From: Wenzhouxiangella sp.
Lineage (GTDB): Bacteria > Pseudomonadota > Gammaproteobacteria > Xanthomonadales > Wenzhouxiangellaceae
Length of the DNA: 10,736 nt
Reading direction: 5' to 3'
NCBI GenBank assembly: GCA_007119095.1
Contig: SKQI01000001.1
Location: forward strand, 1-10,736
Below the pieces are notes generated by a model. That model was not told the origin of the DNA. It made no database searches and saw only the letters and a program-made list of their open reading frames with translations. A program made the position numbers and the translations under genes. The first letter of the stretch is position 1; each line of letters opens with the position of its first letter. Positions 1 to 6,522 of the stretch are shown here, one piece after another.

Positions 1-601
1 TATACACCGTATCGATGCGTTTTTCCGGTGCCGGCAGGCGCAGGCGGCCGGCCCGATTCTTCTCCACCAGGCGCGGCACCAGCTGGTTGTCCCCCGGCCC
101 CCAGATCAGGTGCGGGCGCAGGGCACAGGTTTTCAGCGACTCGCCGTTGGCCGCCAGCACGGCTTGTTCGGCGCGCGCCTTGGTTTCAGGATACGGCGCC
201 TGGAAATGATCCGGATAGGGCAAGGACTCATCGCCATTCTCGATATCGCCACCGCCATGAACCACGCTCGGCGAAGAGGTATAGACGAGGAAAGCGATGC
301 CGTGCGCCCGGCAAGCGGCCAGCACATTGGCCGTGCCCTGCACATTGGGGCGTTCGAAGTCCCGACGATACAGCCCCGGACCCGCCTTGGCGGCCACATG
401 GATAATGGCTTCGCAGCCGGCTGCCGCCTGCGACACTGCCGCTTCATCAGCGATATCCCCCCGATGGCAGGTCACACCCATCGCTGCCAGCTTGGGATAG
501 TCGGAGCGATTCAGCGTCACCACGCTGTCACCCCGCTCCAGCAACTGTCGGACTATGGCCTGGCCGAGAAAGCCGCCACCACCGGTGACTAGAATTTTCA
601 T
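1..601 (-). CDS. NAD-dependent epimerase/3-beta-HSD family reductase, OleD-like (partial, 3' end off the window)
   Basis: This is the first 200 residues of an extended short-chain dehydrogenase. The start is ATG at 601-599, and the frame is still open at the left edge. The N-terminus has the Rossmann nucleotide-binding motif TGGGGFLG (residues 6-13). Residues 108-110 (TSS) hold the catalytic-serine region and Y137-x-x-x-K141 (YPETK) is the active-site Tyr-Lys pair, so the enzyme looks catalytically intact. The RPHLIWGPGD stretch (162-171) is typical of the 3-beta-hydroxysteroid dehydrogenase/epimerase branch. The overall pattern recalls OleD, the 2-alkyl-3-oxoalkanoate reductase of long-chain olefin synthesis, but this rests on memory of the family and its partner genes would lie outside the window. 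The Shine-Dalgarno sequence is weak. The gene is divergent from ettA across a repeat-bearing spacer. It could instead be a general sugar-nucleotide or steroid-type reductase. Confidence 0.88.
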   Translation of the reverse strand, partial: MKILVTGGGGFLGQAIVRQLLERGDSVVTLNRSDYPKLAAMGVTCHRGDIADEAAVSQAAAGCEAIIHVAAKAGPGLYRRDFERPNVQGTANVLAACRAHGIAFLVYTSSPSVVHGGGDIENGDESLPYPDHFQAPYPETKARAEQAVLAANGESLKTCALRPHLIWGPGDNQLVPRLVEKNRAGRLRLPAPEKRIDTVY

Positions 602-646
602 TATCAAGCTCTGGGAGGGGAAGAAACTCTATTCTATAGGGCGGCG

Positions 647-703
647 TTCGGGTTTCGGGTTTCGGGTTTCGGGTTTCGGGTTTCGGGTTTCGGGTTTCGG
701 GGG
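647..703 (+). repeat. Heptamer tandem array TTCGGGT (7 perfect copies plus one variant), G-quadruplex-capable
   Basis: Seven perfect head-to-tail copies of TTCGGGT occupy 647-695, followed by an eighth unit ending in a five-G run (699-703). This gives eight evenly spaced G-tracts on the plus strand with four-base TTTC loops, which fits the usual G3+N1-7 quadruplex rule. The array lies in the 233-base spacer (602-834) between the divergent epimerase gene and ettA. Apart from this array and the inverted copy at 736-768, I see no convincing promoter or other feature in that spacer. The open frames through it are just the translated repeat. Confidence 0.95.
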
Positions 704-735
704 CCGGGTGACGGAGTTCGGAGCGAGCCTGGAAG

Positions 736-768
736 CGGTTTCTCCGGAAACCGGAACCCGGAAACCCG
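736..768. repeat. Short hairpin and degenerate inverted copy of the heptamer array
   Basis: Bases 736-742 (CGGTTTC) and 747-753 (GAAACCG) form a perfect 7-bp stem with a four-base TCCG loop. The stretch 747-768, read on the minus strand, is made of GGGTTTC-like heptads with single substitutions. It is therefore an inverted, decayed relative of the array at 647-703, and the two could pair imperfectly across about 45 bases. It lies about 65 bases before the ettA start, so it may fall in the ettA leader if transcription begins upstream of it. Any regulatory effect is unproven. Confidence 0.6.
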
Positions 769-834
769 CCCTAGCATTTGCACACTCCCGCCCCCACATT
801 CCGCCCATTCCGTCCATTTTCGATCAAATCGCCC

Positions 835-2505
835 ATGAGCCAGTACGTTTACACCATGCACCGGGTCAGCAAGATCGTCCCGCCGAATCGCACCTTGATC
901 AAGGACATTTCCCTGTCTTTCTTTCCCGGCGCCAAAATCGGCGTGCTGGGTCTGAACGGTGCCGGCAAATCGACGGTGCTGAGAATCATGGCCGGCGTCG
1001 ACAAGGAATTCGATGGCGAAGCCAGGGCACAACCGGGTATTCGGATCGGTTACCTGCCCCAGGAACCGGAGCTGGATGAATCCCAGACCGTTCGCGAATC
1101 GGTGATGGATGGCGTCGGCGAGGTCAAGCAGCTGCTGGATCGCTTCAATGCCATTTCCGACCGCTTTGCCGAACCCATGGACGATGAGGAAATGACCGAG
1201 CTGCTTGCTGAGCAGGCCGAGCTGCAAGACAAGATCGACGCGACCGGCGGCTGGGAGCTGGACCGCACGCTGGAAGTCGCCGCCGATGCCCTGCGCCTGC
1301 CGCCATGGGACAGCGAGATCAAGGTCTTATCCGGCGGCGAGCGACGGCGGGTTGCGCTGTGCCGCCTGCTGCTGTCCAAGCCCGACATGCTGCTGCTGGA
1401 TGAGCCCACCAACCACCTGGACGCCGAATCCGTGGCCTGGCTGGAGCGCTTCCTGGACGACTTTCCCGGCACGGTCATGGCCGTCACCCATGATCGCTAC
1501 TTTCTCGACAATGTCGCCGGGTGGATTCTGGAAATGGATCGCGGCCACGGCATTCCTTTCCAGGGAAATTACTCGTCCTGGCTCGAGCAGAAGGAGCAGC
1601 GATTGGCGGTGGAGGAGAAGCAGGAAGCCTCGCGCCAGAAGGAAATCAAGTCCGAGCTGGAATGGGTGCGGTCAAACCCCAAGGGCCGCCAGGCCAAGAG
1701 CAAGGCCCGTCTGAAACAGTTTGAAGAGCTGAATTCAAAAGATTTCCAGGCGCGTAATGAAACCCGCCAGATCTACATTCCACCGGGCCCGCGGCTAGGC
1801 GATACGGTGATCGAGGCTGAAGGGCTGTACAAGGGCTTTGGCGACCAGTTACTGATCGAAGACCTGAGCTTTCGAATCCCGCCCGGTGCCATTGTCGGCA
1901 TCATCGGCGGCAACGGGGCCGGCAAGTCAACGCTGTTCAAGATGATCGCCGGTCAGGAGCAGCCCGACCGAGGCAGCGTGCGTGTCGGTGACACGGTCAA
2001 GCTCGCCTATGTCGACCAGCGCCGCGACAGTCTCGACGCTAACCGCCAGGTCTGGGAAGAAATTGCCGACGGCTCGGAAGAAATCGTGGTCGGCAACTAT
2101 CGCCTGCCGGCGCGCGCCTATGCCAGCCGCTTCAATTTCAAGGGCTCGGAACAACAAAAGCGGGTCGGCCAGCTGTCTGGCGGCGAGCGCAACCGGGTCC
2201 ACCTGGCCAAAGTACTGAGGAGCGGCGGCAACGTACTGATGCTTGACGAACCTACCAACGACCTGGACGTGGAAACCCTGCGGGCGCTGGAGGAAGGTCT
2301 GCTGGCGTTCCCTGGATGCGCCCTGGTCATTTCCCACGACCGCTGGTTCCTGGATCGCATCGCCACCCACGTGCTGGCCTTCGAGGGCGACTCCCACGTC
2401 GAGTGGTTCGAAGGCAACTTCTCCGATTACGAGAAGGACCTGAAGCGGCGACGCGGCGATCAGGCCGGCCCGAAACGCCTGAAGTACAAGAAATTGCGCG
2501 ATTGA
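835..2505 (+). CDS. ettA: Energy-dependent translational throttle protein EttA (ABC-F ATPase)
   Basis: This is a 556-residue ABC-F protein, against 555 in E. coli, and recognisably EttA from end to end. EttA binds the ribosomal E site and gates entry into elongation according to the ATP/ADP ratio; it is cytoplasmic and has no membrane segments. The first ATPase domain has Walker A GLNGAGKST (39-47), signature LSGGE (165-169), Walker B LLLDEP with E190, and H219. An arm insertion lies around 95-140. The inter-domain linker (about 242-322) that contacts P-site tRNA is present, with the conserved KGRQ and RNET features. The second domain has Walker A GGNGAGKST (358-366, Gly in place of the E. 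coli Pro), signature LSGGE (447-451), Walker B with E472, and H501. Start ATG 835 (MSQYVYTMHRV) matches the E. coli N-terminus. The upstream TTG at 778 would add 19 unsupported residues. No clear Shine-Dalgarno sequence is visible. Confidence 0.97.
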   Translation: MSQYVYTMHRVSKIVPPNRTLIKDISLSFFPGAKIGVLGLNGAGKSTVLRIMAGVDKEFDGEARAQPGIRIGYLPQEPELDESQTVRESVMDGVGEVKQLLDRFNAISDRFAEPMDDEEMTELLAEQAELQDKIDATGGWELDRTLEVAADALRLPPWDSEIKVLSGGERRRVALCRLLLSKPDMLLLDEPTNHLDAESVAWLERFLDDFPGTVMAVTHDRYFLDNVAGWILEMDRGHGIPFQGNYSSWLEQKEQRLAVEEKQEASRQKEIKSELEWVRSNPKGRQAKSKARLKQFEELNSKDFQARNETRQIYIPPGPRLGDTVIEAEGLYKGFGDQLLIEDLSFRIPPGAIVGIIGGNGAGKSTLFKMIAGQEQPDRGSVRVGDTVKLAYVDQRRDSLDANRQVWEEIADGSEEIVVGNYRLPARAYASRFNFKGSEQQKRVGQLSGGERNRVHLAKVLRSGGNVLMLDEPTNDLDVETLRALEEGLLAFPGCALVISHDRWFLDRIATHVLAFEGDSHVEWFEGNFSDYEKDLKRRRGDQAGPKRLKYKKLRD

Positions 2506-2564
2506 TGTCGCACTGAACCGTGAACGACCAACAAGGTCAAAGATCCATCTCAAAACCGCAGACC

Positions 2565-3062
2565 ATGAACATGATTACACGCCTGTCCATTCTTCTTGCC
2601 ATGGCCGTTGTCCTGACTGCTTGTCGTGGTGGCAACGACGAACCTGATCCCGTGCCGGAAGCAGAGCCGGTGCAACAGACCGCGCCAGCGCGCGATGGCC
2701 GTACTGTCCGGCAGCGCGACACCGGCAGCGGCGATACCAGCCCGCGTCCGGCAGCTCCTCCGCCTGCGGCTGGTGATCCAGCACAGCAGCTGCCGCGCTT
2801 CCAGGGAGAACTTCAGCAGGAAGGCTTCGGACTGTCTTTGATCATGGACGGCAGCAGCCCCCAGGCATTCCGAGACAGCCTCGAACTGGCTGCCCAGGAC
2901 AGTTCATCAGACCAGCTGCGCCGCCTGCACAGCTCACTTGAGTACCTCAGGCTGCACTCTCTCGGACACCCCGACCTGGCTTCCTTCTATCGCAGCCTTG
3001 ACGGCATGACCGGCGAAGAAATCATTCGGATGGCTAACGAGCGTCGGCGCGAGCGCCGCTGA
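2565..3062 (+). CDS. Small putative outer-membrane lipoprotein of unknown function
   Basis: This is a 165-residue protein starting at ATG 2565. The N-terminus is a lipoprotein signal: Arg6, a hydrophobic run 7-17, then lipobox LTAC with Cys20 as the acylated residue. The +2 residue is Arg rather than Asp, which by the Lol rule favours the outer membrane. Residues 21-80 are a low-complexity linker rich in Pro, Gln, Asp and Ala. A compact, probably helical domain follows (about 83-165). It carries a D-G-S-S-x-x-A-F-x-x-S-L-E pattern and a later LDGMTGEEIIRMA motif, recalling small uncharacterised lipoprotein families such as DUF6694; this link is tentative. A GTG at 2520 in the same frame would put 15 polar residues before the signal peptide, so I prefer 2565. 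The gene starts 59 bases after ettA on the same strand and may be co-transcribed. It converges on the polysaccharide operon with 15 bases between stops. Confidence 0.8.
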   Translation: MNMITRLSILLAMAVVLTACRGGNDEPDPVPEAEPVQQTAPARDGRTVRQRDTGSGDTSPRPAAPPPAAGDPAQQLPRFQGELQQEGFGLSLIMDGSSPQAFRDSLELAAQDSSSDQLRRLHSSLEYLRLHSLGHPDLASFYRSLDGMTGEEIIRMANERRRERR

Positions 3063-3077
3063 CGATAACGGCAAAGA

Positions 3078-3926
3078 CTAAGGCCTGAAAGGTCGCGGAT
3101 TCCAGTTCAGCGACTGTCGGGCTGGACGATCATCGACGGCAAGATCCTGACCTTGCCGTCTGATCATGGCTGAATTGACCGAACGCAAACGCCCCAGGCG
3201 ATGGGCGATGGCGAGCGTGGATGTCATCAACCAGGTCGGGATCCTGACCAGACGAGGAGAGCGATGGTTGGCGGCCGCAATTCGGCGAAGCATGGTCGGA
3301 TATTCCAGCGTCTCACCACCGCCCACCAGCCACGATCCATTGCTGCGCTTGCCCAGCACCAGACAGCGGCCAATGAGGTCGGCCAAATCCTGCGCATGGA
3401 CTGGTTGTCGCAAACCACGACCGCAGTATGGCACCATGCTGAATCGGCCCATCAGCCGGGCCAGGTAGCTGACGTTTCGGTCGTCACCGGCGCCGTAAAT
3501 CATGGTCGGCTTGAGAATGGTGACATTGATTGATCGATCCCGGCACAGTTTGCTCACCCTTTCTTCTGTAGCCAGCAGGCCCGCGATCAGGGTTCGCTCG
3601 GCAGGATCTGGCGAATCCAGCTTGAAATGGGTGCTGGCCGAGCTCAGCGCGACCAAGCGACCGACCTGGCTGTTTTCCCTCAGGTATTGTTCCGCGAACA
3701 GCAACGGCCCGAGACTGATGACGACGCTGGCACTGACCGGTGCCGGACTGACCGCCAGATCCTGCTGAAACCAGATTTCTCCCGGCCGGGCGCGCTCAGG
3801 TGGGCGCCTGGAAACGGCCAGCACGCTGACACCTTGCTCGGCAAACAGGTCCAGCAGGTAGCCGCCAACCACGCCGGAGGCCCCAAGAACCAGAACAGGG
3901 GCCCCTAATTCCGGTAACTGCGCCAT
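3078..3926 (-). CDS. NAD(P)-binding SDR/epimerase-like protein without an obvious catalytic Tyr-Lys pair
   Basis: This is a 282-residue extended SDR-fold protein, the last gene of the polysaccharide operon. The N-terminal Rossmann motif is clear: GASGVVG at 15-21 after a hydrophobic strand, so nucleotide binding is likely. The Ser region is kept (LSSAST, 94-99) and so is the substrate-side motif KPTMIYGAG (139-147). The YxxxK expected between them, around 110-125, is absent; the stretch reads RTLIAGLLATEERV. The family shape says sugar-nucleotide epimerase/dehydratase or NmrA-like sensor, and the missing pair argues against standard epimerase chemistry. Start ATG 3926 puts the Rossmann strand near the N-terminus and overlaps the upstream glycosyltransferase by 22 bases, which suggests translational coupling. 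No Shine-Dalgarno sequence is visible. An upstream start at 4034 would overlap by 130 bases and add 36 residues that do not look like part of the domain. Its role in the glycan pathway is unknown. Confidence 0.85.
   Translation of the reverse strand: MAQLPELGAPVLVLGASGVVGGYLLDLFAEQGVSVLAVSRRPPERARPGEIWFQQDLAVSPAPVSASVVISLGPLLFAEQYLRENSQVGRLVALSSASTHFKLDSPDPAERTLIAGLLATEERVSKLCRDRSINVTILKPTMIYGAGDDRNVSYLARLMGRFSMVPYCGRGLRQPVHAQDLADLIGRCLVLGKRSNGSWLVGGGETLEYPTMLRRIAAANHRSPRLVRIPTWLMTSTLAIAHRLGRLRSVNSAMIRRQGQDLAVDDRPARQSLNWNPRPFRP
3128..3165. other. Inverted repeat inside the 3' end of the SDR-like gene
   Basis: Bases 3135-3143 (GACGGCAAG) pair perfectly with 3152-3160 (CTTGCCGTC) across an eight-base loop. 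Bases 3128-3132 (GATCA) pair with 3161-3165 (TGATC) once a two-base bulge is allowed, giving 14 pairs in all. It lies within coding sequence, 50-90 bases before the SDR stop and about 65 bases past the lipoprotein stop. No T-run follows on either strand, so it is not a canonical intrinsic terminator. It could slow or end read-through from the convergent gene, or be chance. Confidence 0.4.
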
Positions 3927-4801
3927 GACACGACCGGTAACATCAGCAGTACGTGCAGCCAGATCCCGAACCACCAGAACGGCCTGACCCAGGGCGGCCA
4001 GCGATCCTTGCAATGTTTGTTGAGGTAGCGCCAAAGGCCGCGGTGCTTGTTGATCATCACCCGCACCGGCCGTTGTCTTGACGACACCCCACCTGCGTGG
4101 GAAATGGCAACATCCGGCAGCAGCCGGATTTTCCAGCCATCTGCCAGCAACCTGGCCATCAGATCCAGATCTTCGAAATGCATCGGAAAGCCGGCATCGA
4201 AACCGCCAAGACGGCGGAAAGCTGCTGTCCTGATGAGCATGCAGGCGCCGGAGACCGCCTCGACTTCGCCAGGCTCGGACGGCGCCGGCAGATGCGTCAG
4301 ATCGATTGCCGGGCCCATCCGGAAACGCATTACTTCATTCAGCACCCTGCGCGGCCCCGGCAGCTGGCGCCGGCTACCGCGCTGTTCATTGCCGCCCATA
4401 TCGTAGATTCGGCCTGAAACCATCCCAGCCTGTTCATGGGCTTCCATATCTTCGACCAGGGCATGCAGCCCCTCGGGCACCAGCAGGCAGTCGGGGTTGA
4501 TAACCAGCAGGTATGGGGTATTGATACGGTCAAGCACGAAATTGACACCGCGCCCAAAGCCCAGATTTTCCGGGCTTCGAACGATATCCGTGGCCGGCAT
4601 TGGCGGAAGATTATAGAGGCTGTCGTCGCTGGAGGCATTGTCAACAACAATCACCCTCGGCACCCGGGCACCTTTCCCCTTCAGCGCGCGGATACATCGA
4701 GCCAGCCAGGGTCCGGAATTGTAATTGACAATGACGGCGGTCACCTGGCCCAGTGTCGTCAGCTGGGCCTGGGACTGGGCCCTGCCCGGGCCAGTGCTCA
4801 C
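3905..4801 (-). CDS. GT2-family glycosyltransferase (rhamnosyltransferase-like)
   Basis: This is a 298-residue inverting GT-A glycosyltransferase that probably adds one sugar from a nucleotide donor to the lipid-linked glycan on the cytoplasmic face of the inner membrane. The GT2 core begins VTAVIVNYNSG (20-30), then IVVDNASSDD (51-60), ENLGFGRGVN (78-87), the metal/nucleotide-binding NPDC (102-105) and the acceptor-side HFEDLDLM (208-215) with the likely catalytic acid Asp/Glu. This layout resembles WbbL-type rhamnosyltransferases; the sugar cannot be read from sequence. A hydrophobic stretch (about 273-292, Trp-rich) may anchor it to the membrane. The GTG start at 4801 directly abuts the methyltransferase's TAG, in the same frame. 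GGAG nine bases upstream supports initiation there. A second GTG at 4744 (residue 20) would remove an apparently non-conserved N-terminal tail and remains possible. Confidence 0.93.
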   Translation of the reverse strand: MSTGPGRAQSQAQLTTLGQVTAVIVNYNSGPWLARCIRALKGKGARVPRVIVVDNASSDDSLYNLPPMPATDIVRSPENLGFGRGVNFVLDRINTPYLLVINPDCLLVPEGLHALVEDMEAHEQAGMVSGRIYDMGGNEQRGSRRQLPGPRRVLNEVMRFRMGPAIDLTHLPAPSEPGEVEAVSGACMLIRTAAFRRLGGFDAGFPMHFEDLDLMARLLADGWKIRLLPDVAISHAGGVSSRQRPVRVMINKHRGLWRYLNKHCKDRWPPWVRPFWWFGIWLHVLLMLPVVSWRSYRN

Positions 4802-5650
4802 CTAGCCACGCTCCAGACGTGCGCGTAGTTCGGCGATTTCAGCATCCCGCTCAGCCAGCAACTGACCAGCGCGGATGTGCTTGCGAATCTCTTCGTTGTA
4901 ATGTGCATACACCGACTCTTCTCGATCGCCAAAAAGCGAACAACTCGCCGCATCGGGCAACAATTCGGGCTTGGCAGCCGCTACTGCCATGAAGTAGAGC
5001 GGCGGGTAAGTCGGTCGTGGGCCAGATGCCACAGACTGTTCGGCGCTGACCAGCCACTCGGCCGTGCCCGCACCTTCCAGGGCCCAGACCGCAGAAACGA
5101 AGACAAGCTTCTGACCAAACAGGCGGTAAGCGGGGAAATGACGACCTAACAGGCTTTCAAGCTCGTCGCGGTACAACTCGCGCACATGAAACGGGTTGTC
5201 GTATCCGGTTTCGTCACTGTAAGTCTTGCGATCAGGAGACGACAGCAGCAGAAAGCCATCGGGGGTCAGCACGCGTCGGAATTCGGCCAGCAGCGCGTCC
5301 TGCGCCTCCAGATGCTCAAGGGTCTCGAACGACACCACCACATCAACACTGGCATCCGCCAGGGGCAGGCGCGTGCAGTCAGCCTGGCGAAATTCCAGGT
5401 TGGACGCCTGGTAACGCCGATCAGCATGGTCAATGCTTTCCTGATCCAGGTCGAATCCGATGACTGAAGCGGCATGCTGGCACAGCATGGCACTGCCGTA
5501 ACCCTCACCACATGCCGCGTCGACCACCCTGCGCCCGGCTACCAGCCGACTGGCCCAGGCGTAGCGATGCCAGTGCTCGTAGGCCATTTCACGAACACAT
5601 TCAGGGGTGAACCGTTCGCCGGTGAATTCGAGTTCGGGGGTATCGGACAT
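4802..5650 (-). CDS. Class I SAM-dependent methyltransferase with C-terminal coiled coil
   Basis: This is a 282-residue protein. SAM-binding motif I is VVDAACGEGYGS (42-53), the acidic residue ending strand 2 is in FDLD (66-69), DC at 91-92 precedes the post-motif region, and FETLEHL (108-114) is the post-II motif. The N-terminal LEFTGERFTPE (7-17) marks a methyltransferase branch that is common in O-antigen and glycan clusters. Residues 264-280 (LLAERDAEIAELRARLE) form a short heptad-patterned coiled coil. The likely role is O-methylation of a sugar in the exported glycan; by loose analogy with WbdD, end-capping is possible, but there is no kinase domain here. The ATG at 5650 keeps the conserved N-terminus although no Shine-Dalgarno sequence is visible. 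The stop TAG is followed at once, in the same frame, by the GTG of the next glycosyltransferase, so the pair may once have been a single protein. Confidence 0.92.
   Translation of the reverse strand: MSDTPELEFTGERFTPECVREMAYEHWHRYAWASRLVAGRRVVDAACGEGYGSAMLCQHAASVIGFDLDQESIDHADRRYQASNLEFRQADCTRLPLADASVDVVVSFETLEHLEAQDALLAEFRRVLTPDGFLLLSSPDRKTYSDETGYDNPFHVRELYRDELESLLGRHFPAYRLFGQKLVFVSAVWALEGAGTAEWLVSAEQSVASGPRPTYPPLYFMAVAAAKPELLPDAASCSLFGDREESVYAHYNEEIRKHIRAGQLLAERDAEIAELRARLERG
4811..4814 (-). promoter_or_regulatory. Ribosome binding site for the GT2 gene starting at 4801
   Basis: GGAG on the minus strand lies nine bases before the GTG at 4801, inside the last codons of the methyltransferase. 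It supports GTG 4801 over the internal GTG 4744, which has no comparable site. Confidence 0.55.
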
Positions 5651-5691
5651 GGGGGATTGGCTGGTTGGGACGGGGTGAGTTTAGCAAGACA

Positions 5692-5724
5692 GGGGGGTTC
5701 AGGGTTTCAGGGTTCAGGGTTCAG
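5692..5724 (+). repeat. Second GGG-rich heptamer array (TTCAGGG), G-quadruplex-capable
   Basis: A six-G run (5692-5697) is followed by TTCAGGG at 5698-5704, one extra T, TTCAGGG at 5706-5712 and 5713-5719, and a partial copy to 5724. Four G-tracts with loops of four to five bases satisfy the simple quadruplex rule on the plus strand. The unit differs from the array at 647 by one base in the loop. Bases 5707-5724 also encode the last residues and the TGA stop of the glycosyltransferase on the minus strand; the rest lies in the 56-base gap before the methyltransferase. Confidence 0.85.
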
Positions 5725-6522
5725 ATCGCGATACTTGTTCAGGATGGTTTCGCGGCGTTGGGCCATGGGGTCGGTCTGGATGAAGGACTGGACGCGGTCC
5801 AGGTAGTCGGGGTGGCGATTCAGCAGTCGGGTCATGGCCTCGCCACCGGGGGCCAGGCCCAGGGGGCCGAAGCTGGCGTTGCCCTGGTGAGCGACGTAGG
5901 CATGATCGCAGATGACGTGTCGCCAACCGGCCGCGATGGCGCGCATGCACCAGTCATTTTCCTCGCCGTAGCCCTTGCCAAAGGCCAGTTCGTCGAAAGT
6001 GCCGATCTTGTCAAGGCAGCGGCGGCGCATGAACATGCAAAAGCCAACGGCCGTGGGCACTTCCGGGTAGGCCGGCGGCCCGGATTCGCGACAGGCCCGG
6101 GCCCAGCGCTCGGCATCTTCAGGCCAGGGGTTGGCGCGGCAGAAATCCGGTATCGATGCGATCTCGGCGTTGTTGCTCAGCGGCGTGATCGACGCAATGG
6201 TCGGGTCCGTTCGGGCACAGGTCTCGATCGCTTCCAGCCACCCGGAAGTCACCCGGGTGTCGGAGTTCAGCAAAATCACATCTTCGCTGGAGGCCAGACA
6301 CAGGCCGAAGTTGGCCGTCGCCACAAAGCCCAGGTTGGAATCGTTTCTGACCCGAACCCAGGGCTTGGGCATGGCAGCCATCAGCTCAGCAACCTCCGGC
6401 TCGGTGGAGGCATCATCAATGACGATCACCGGCTGATCGCCAGCCACGGTTTCGGCCAGCGCCGCCAGGCAGCGCTCGGTTTCTGCCACGGCGTTGAAGA
6501 CGGGCACGACAATGACGGTCAT
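5707..6522 (-). CDS. GT2-family glycosyltransferase
   Basis: This is a 271-residue GT-A fold inverting glycosyltransferase. It opens with the typical strand TVIVVPVFNA (2-11), followed by VIVIDDAST (32-40) and the SNLGFVATAN donor-site segment (62-71). Next come LLNSDTRV (84-91, with the DxD-type Ser-Asp-Thr) and GYGEENDWCMR (184-194), which holds the likely catalytic acid. Sugar and linkage cannot be told. It probably works on the cytoplasmic face in building the glycan exported by the neighbouring transporter. The start ATG 6522 overlaps the wzt stop as ATGA. A GGAG six bases upstream supports it, while a longer frame reaching 6699 would lie inside wzt. The C-terminus (last codons LNPEP) is encoded by the heptamer array, so the original 3' end may have been replaced or extended by repeat growth. 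Confidence 0.94.
   Translation of the reverse strand: MTVIVVPVFNAVAETERCLAALAETVAGDQPVIVIDDASTEPEVAELMAAMPKPWVRVRNDSNLGFVATANFGLCLASSEDVILLNSDTRVTSGWLEAIETCARTDPTIASITPLSNNAEIASIPDFCRANPWPEDAERWARACRESGPPAYPEVPTAVGFCMFMRRRCLDKIGTFDELAFGKGYGEENDWCMRAIAAGWRHVICDHAYVAHQGNASFGPLGLAPGGEAMTRLLNRHPDYLDRVQSFIQTDPMAQRRETILNKYRDLNPEP

Noticed and set aside
602..640. Possible -10 box (TAGAAT on the minus strand, 636-631) for the epimerase gene
   Set aside because: No -35-like hexamer lies at a workable spacing; that position falls in the heptamer array.
778..834. N-terminal extension of ettA from the TTG at 778
   Set aside because: The extra 19 residues have no match to the EttA family, whose conserved start MxQxVYTMHRV begins at ATG 835.
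634..1227. Minus-strand frame through the heptamer array (and similar frames at 555-1079, 629-817)
   Set aside because: The repetitive peptide is just translated TTCGGGT, and the remainder is antisense to ettA.
3927..4034. Upstream start (4034) for the SDR-like gene
   Set aside because: It would overlap the glycosyltransferase by 130 bases and add residues ahead of the Rossmann strand that fit no SDR N-terminus.
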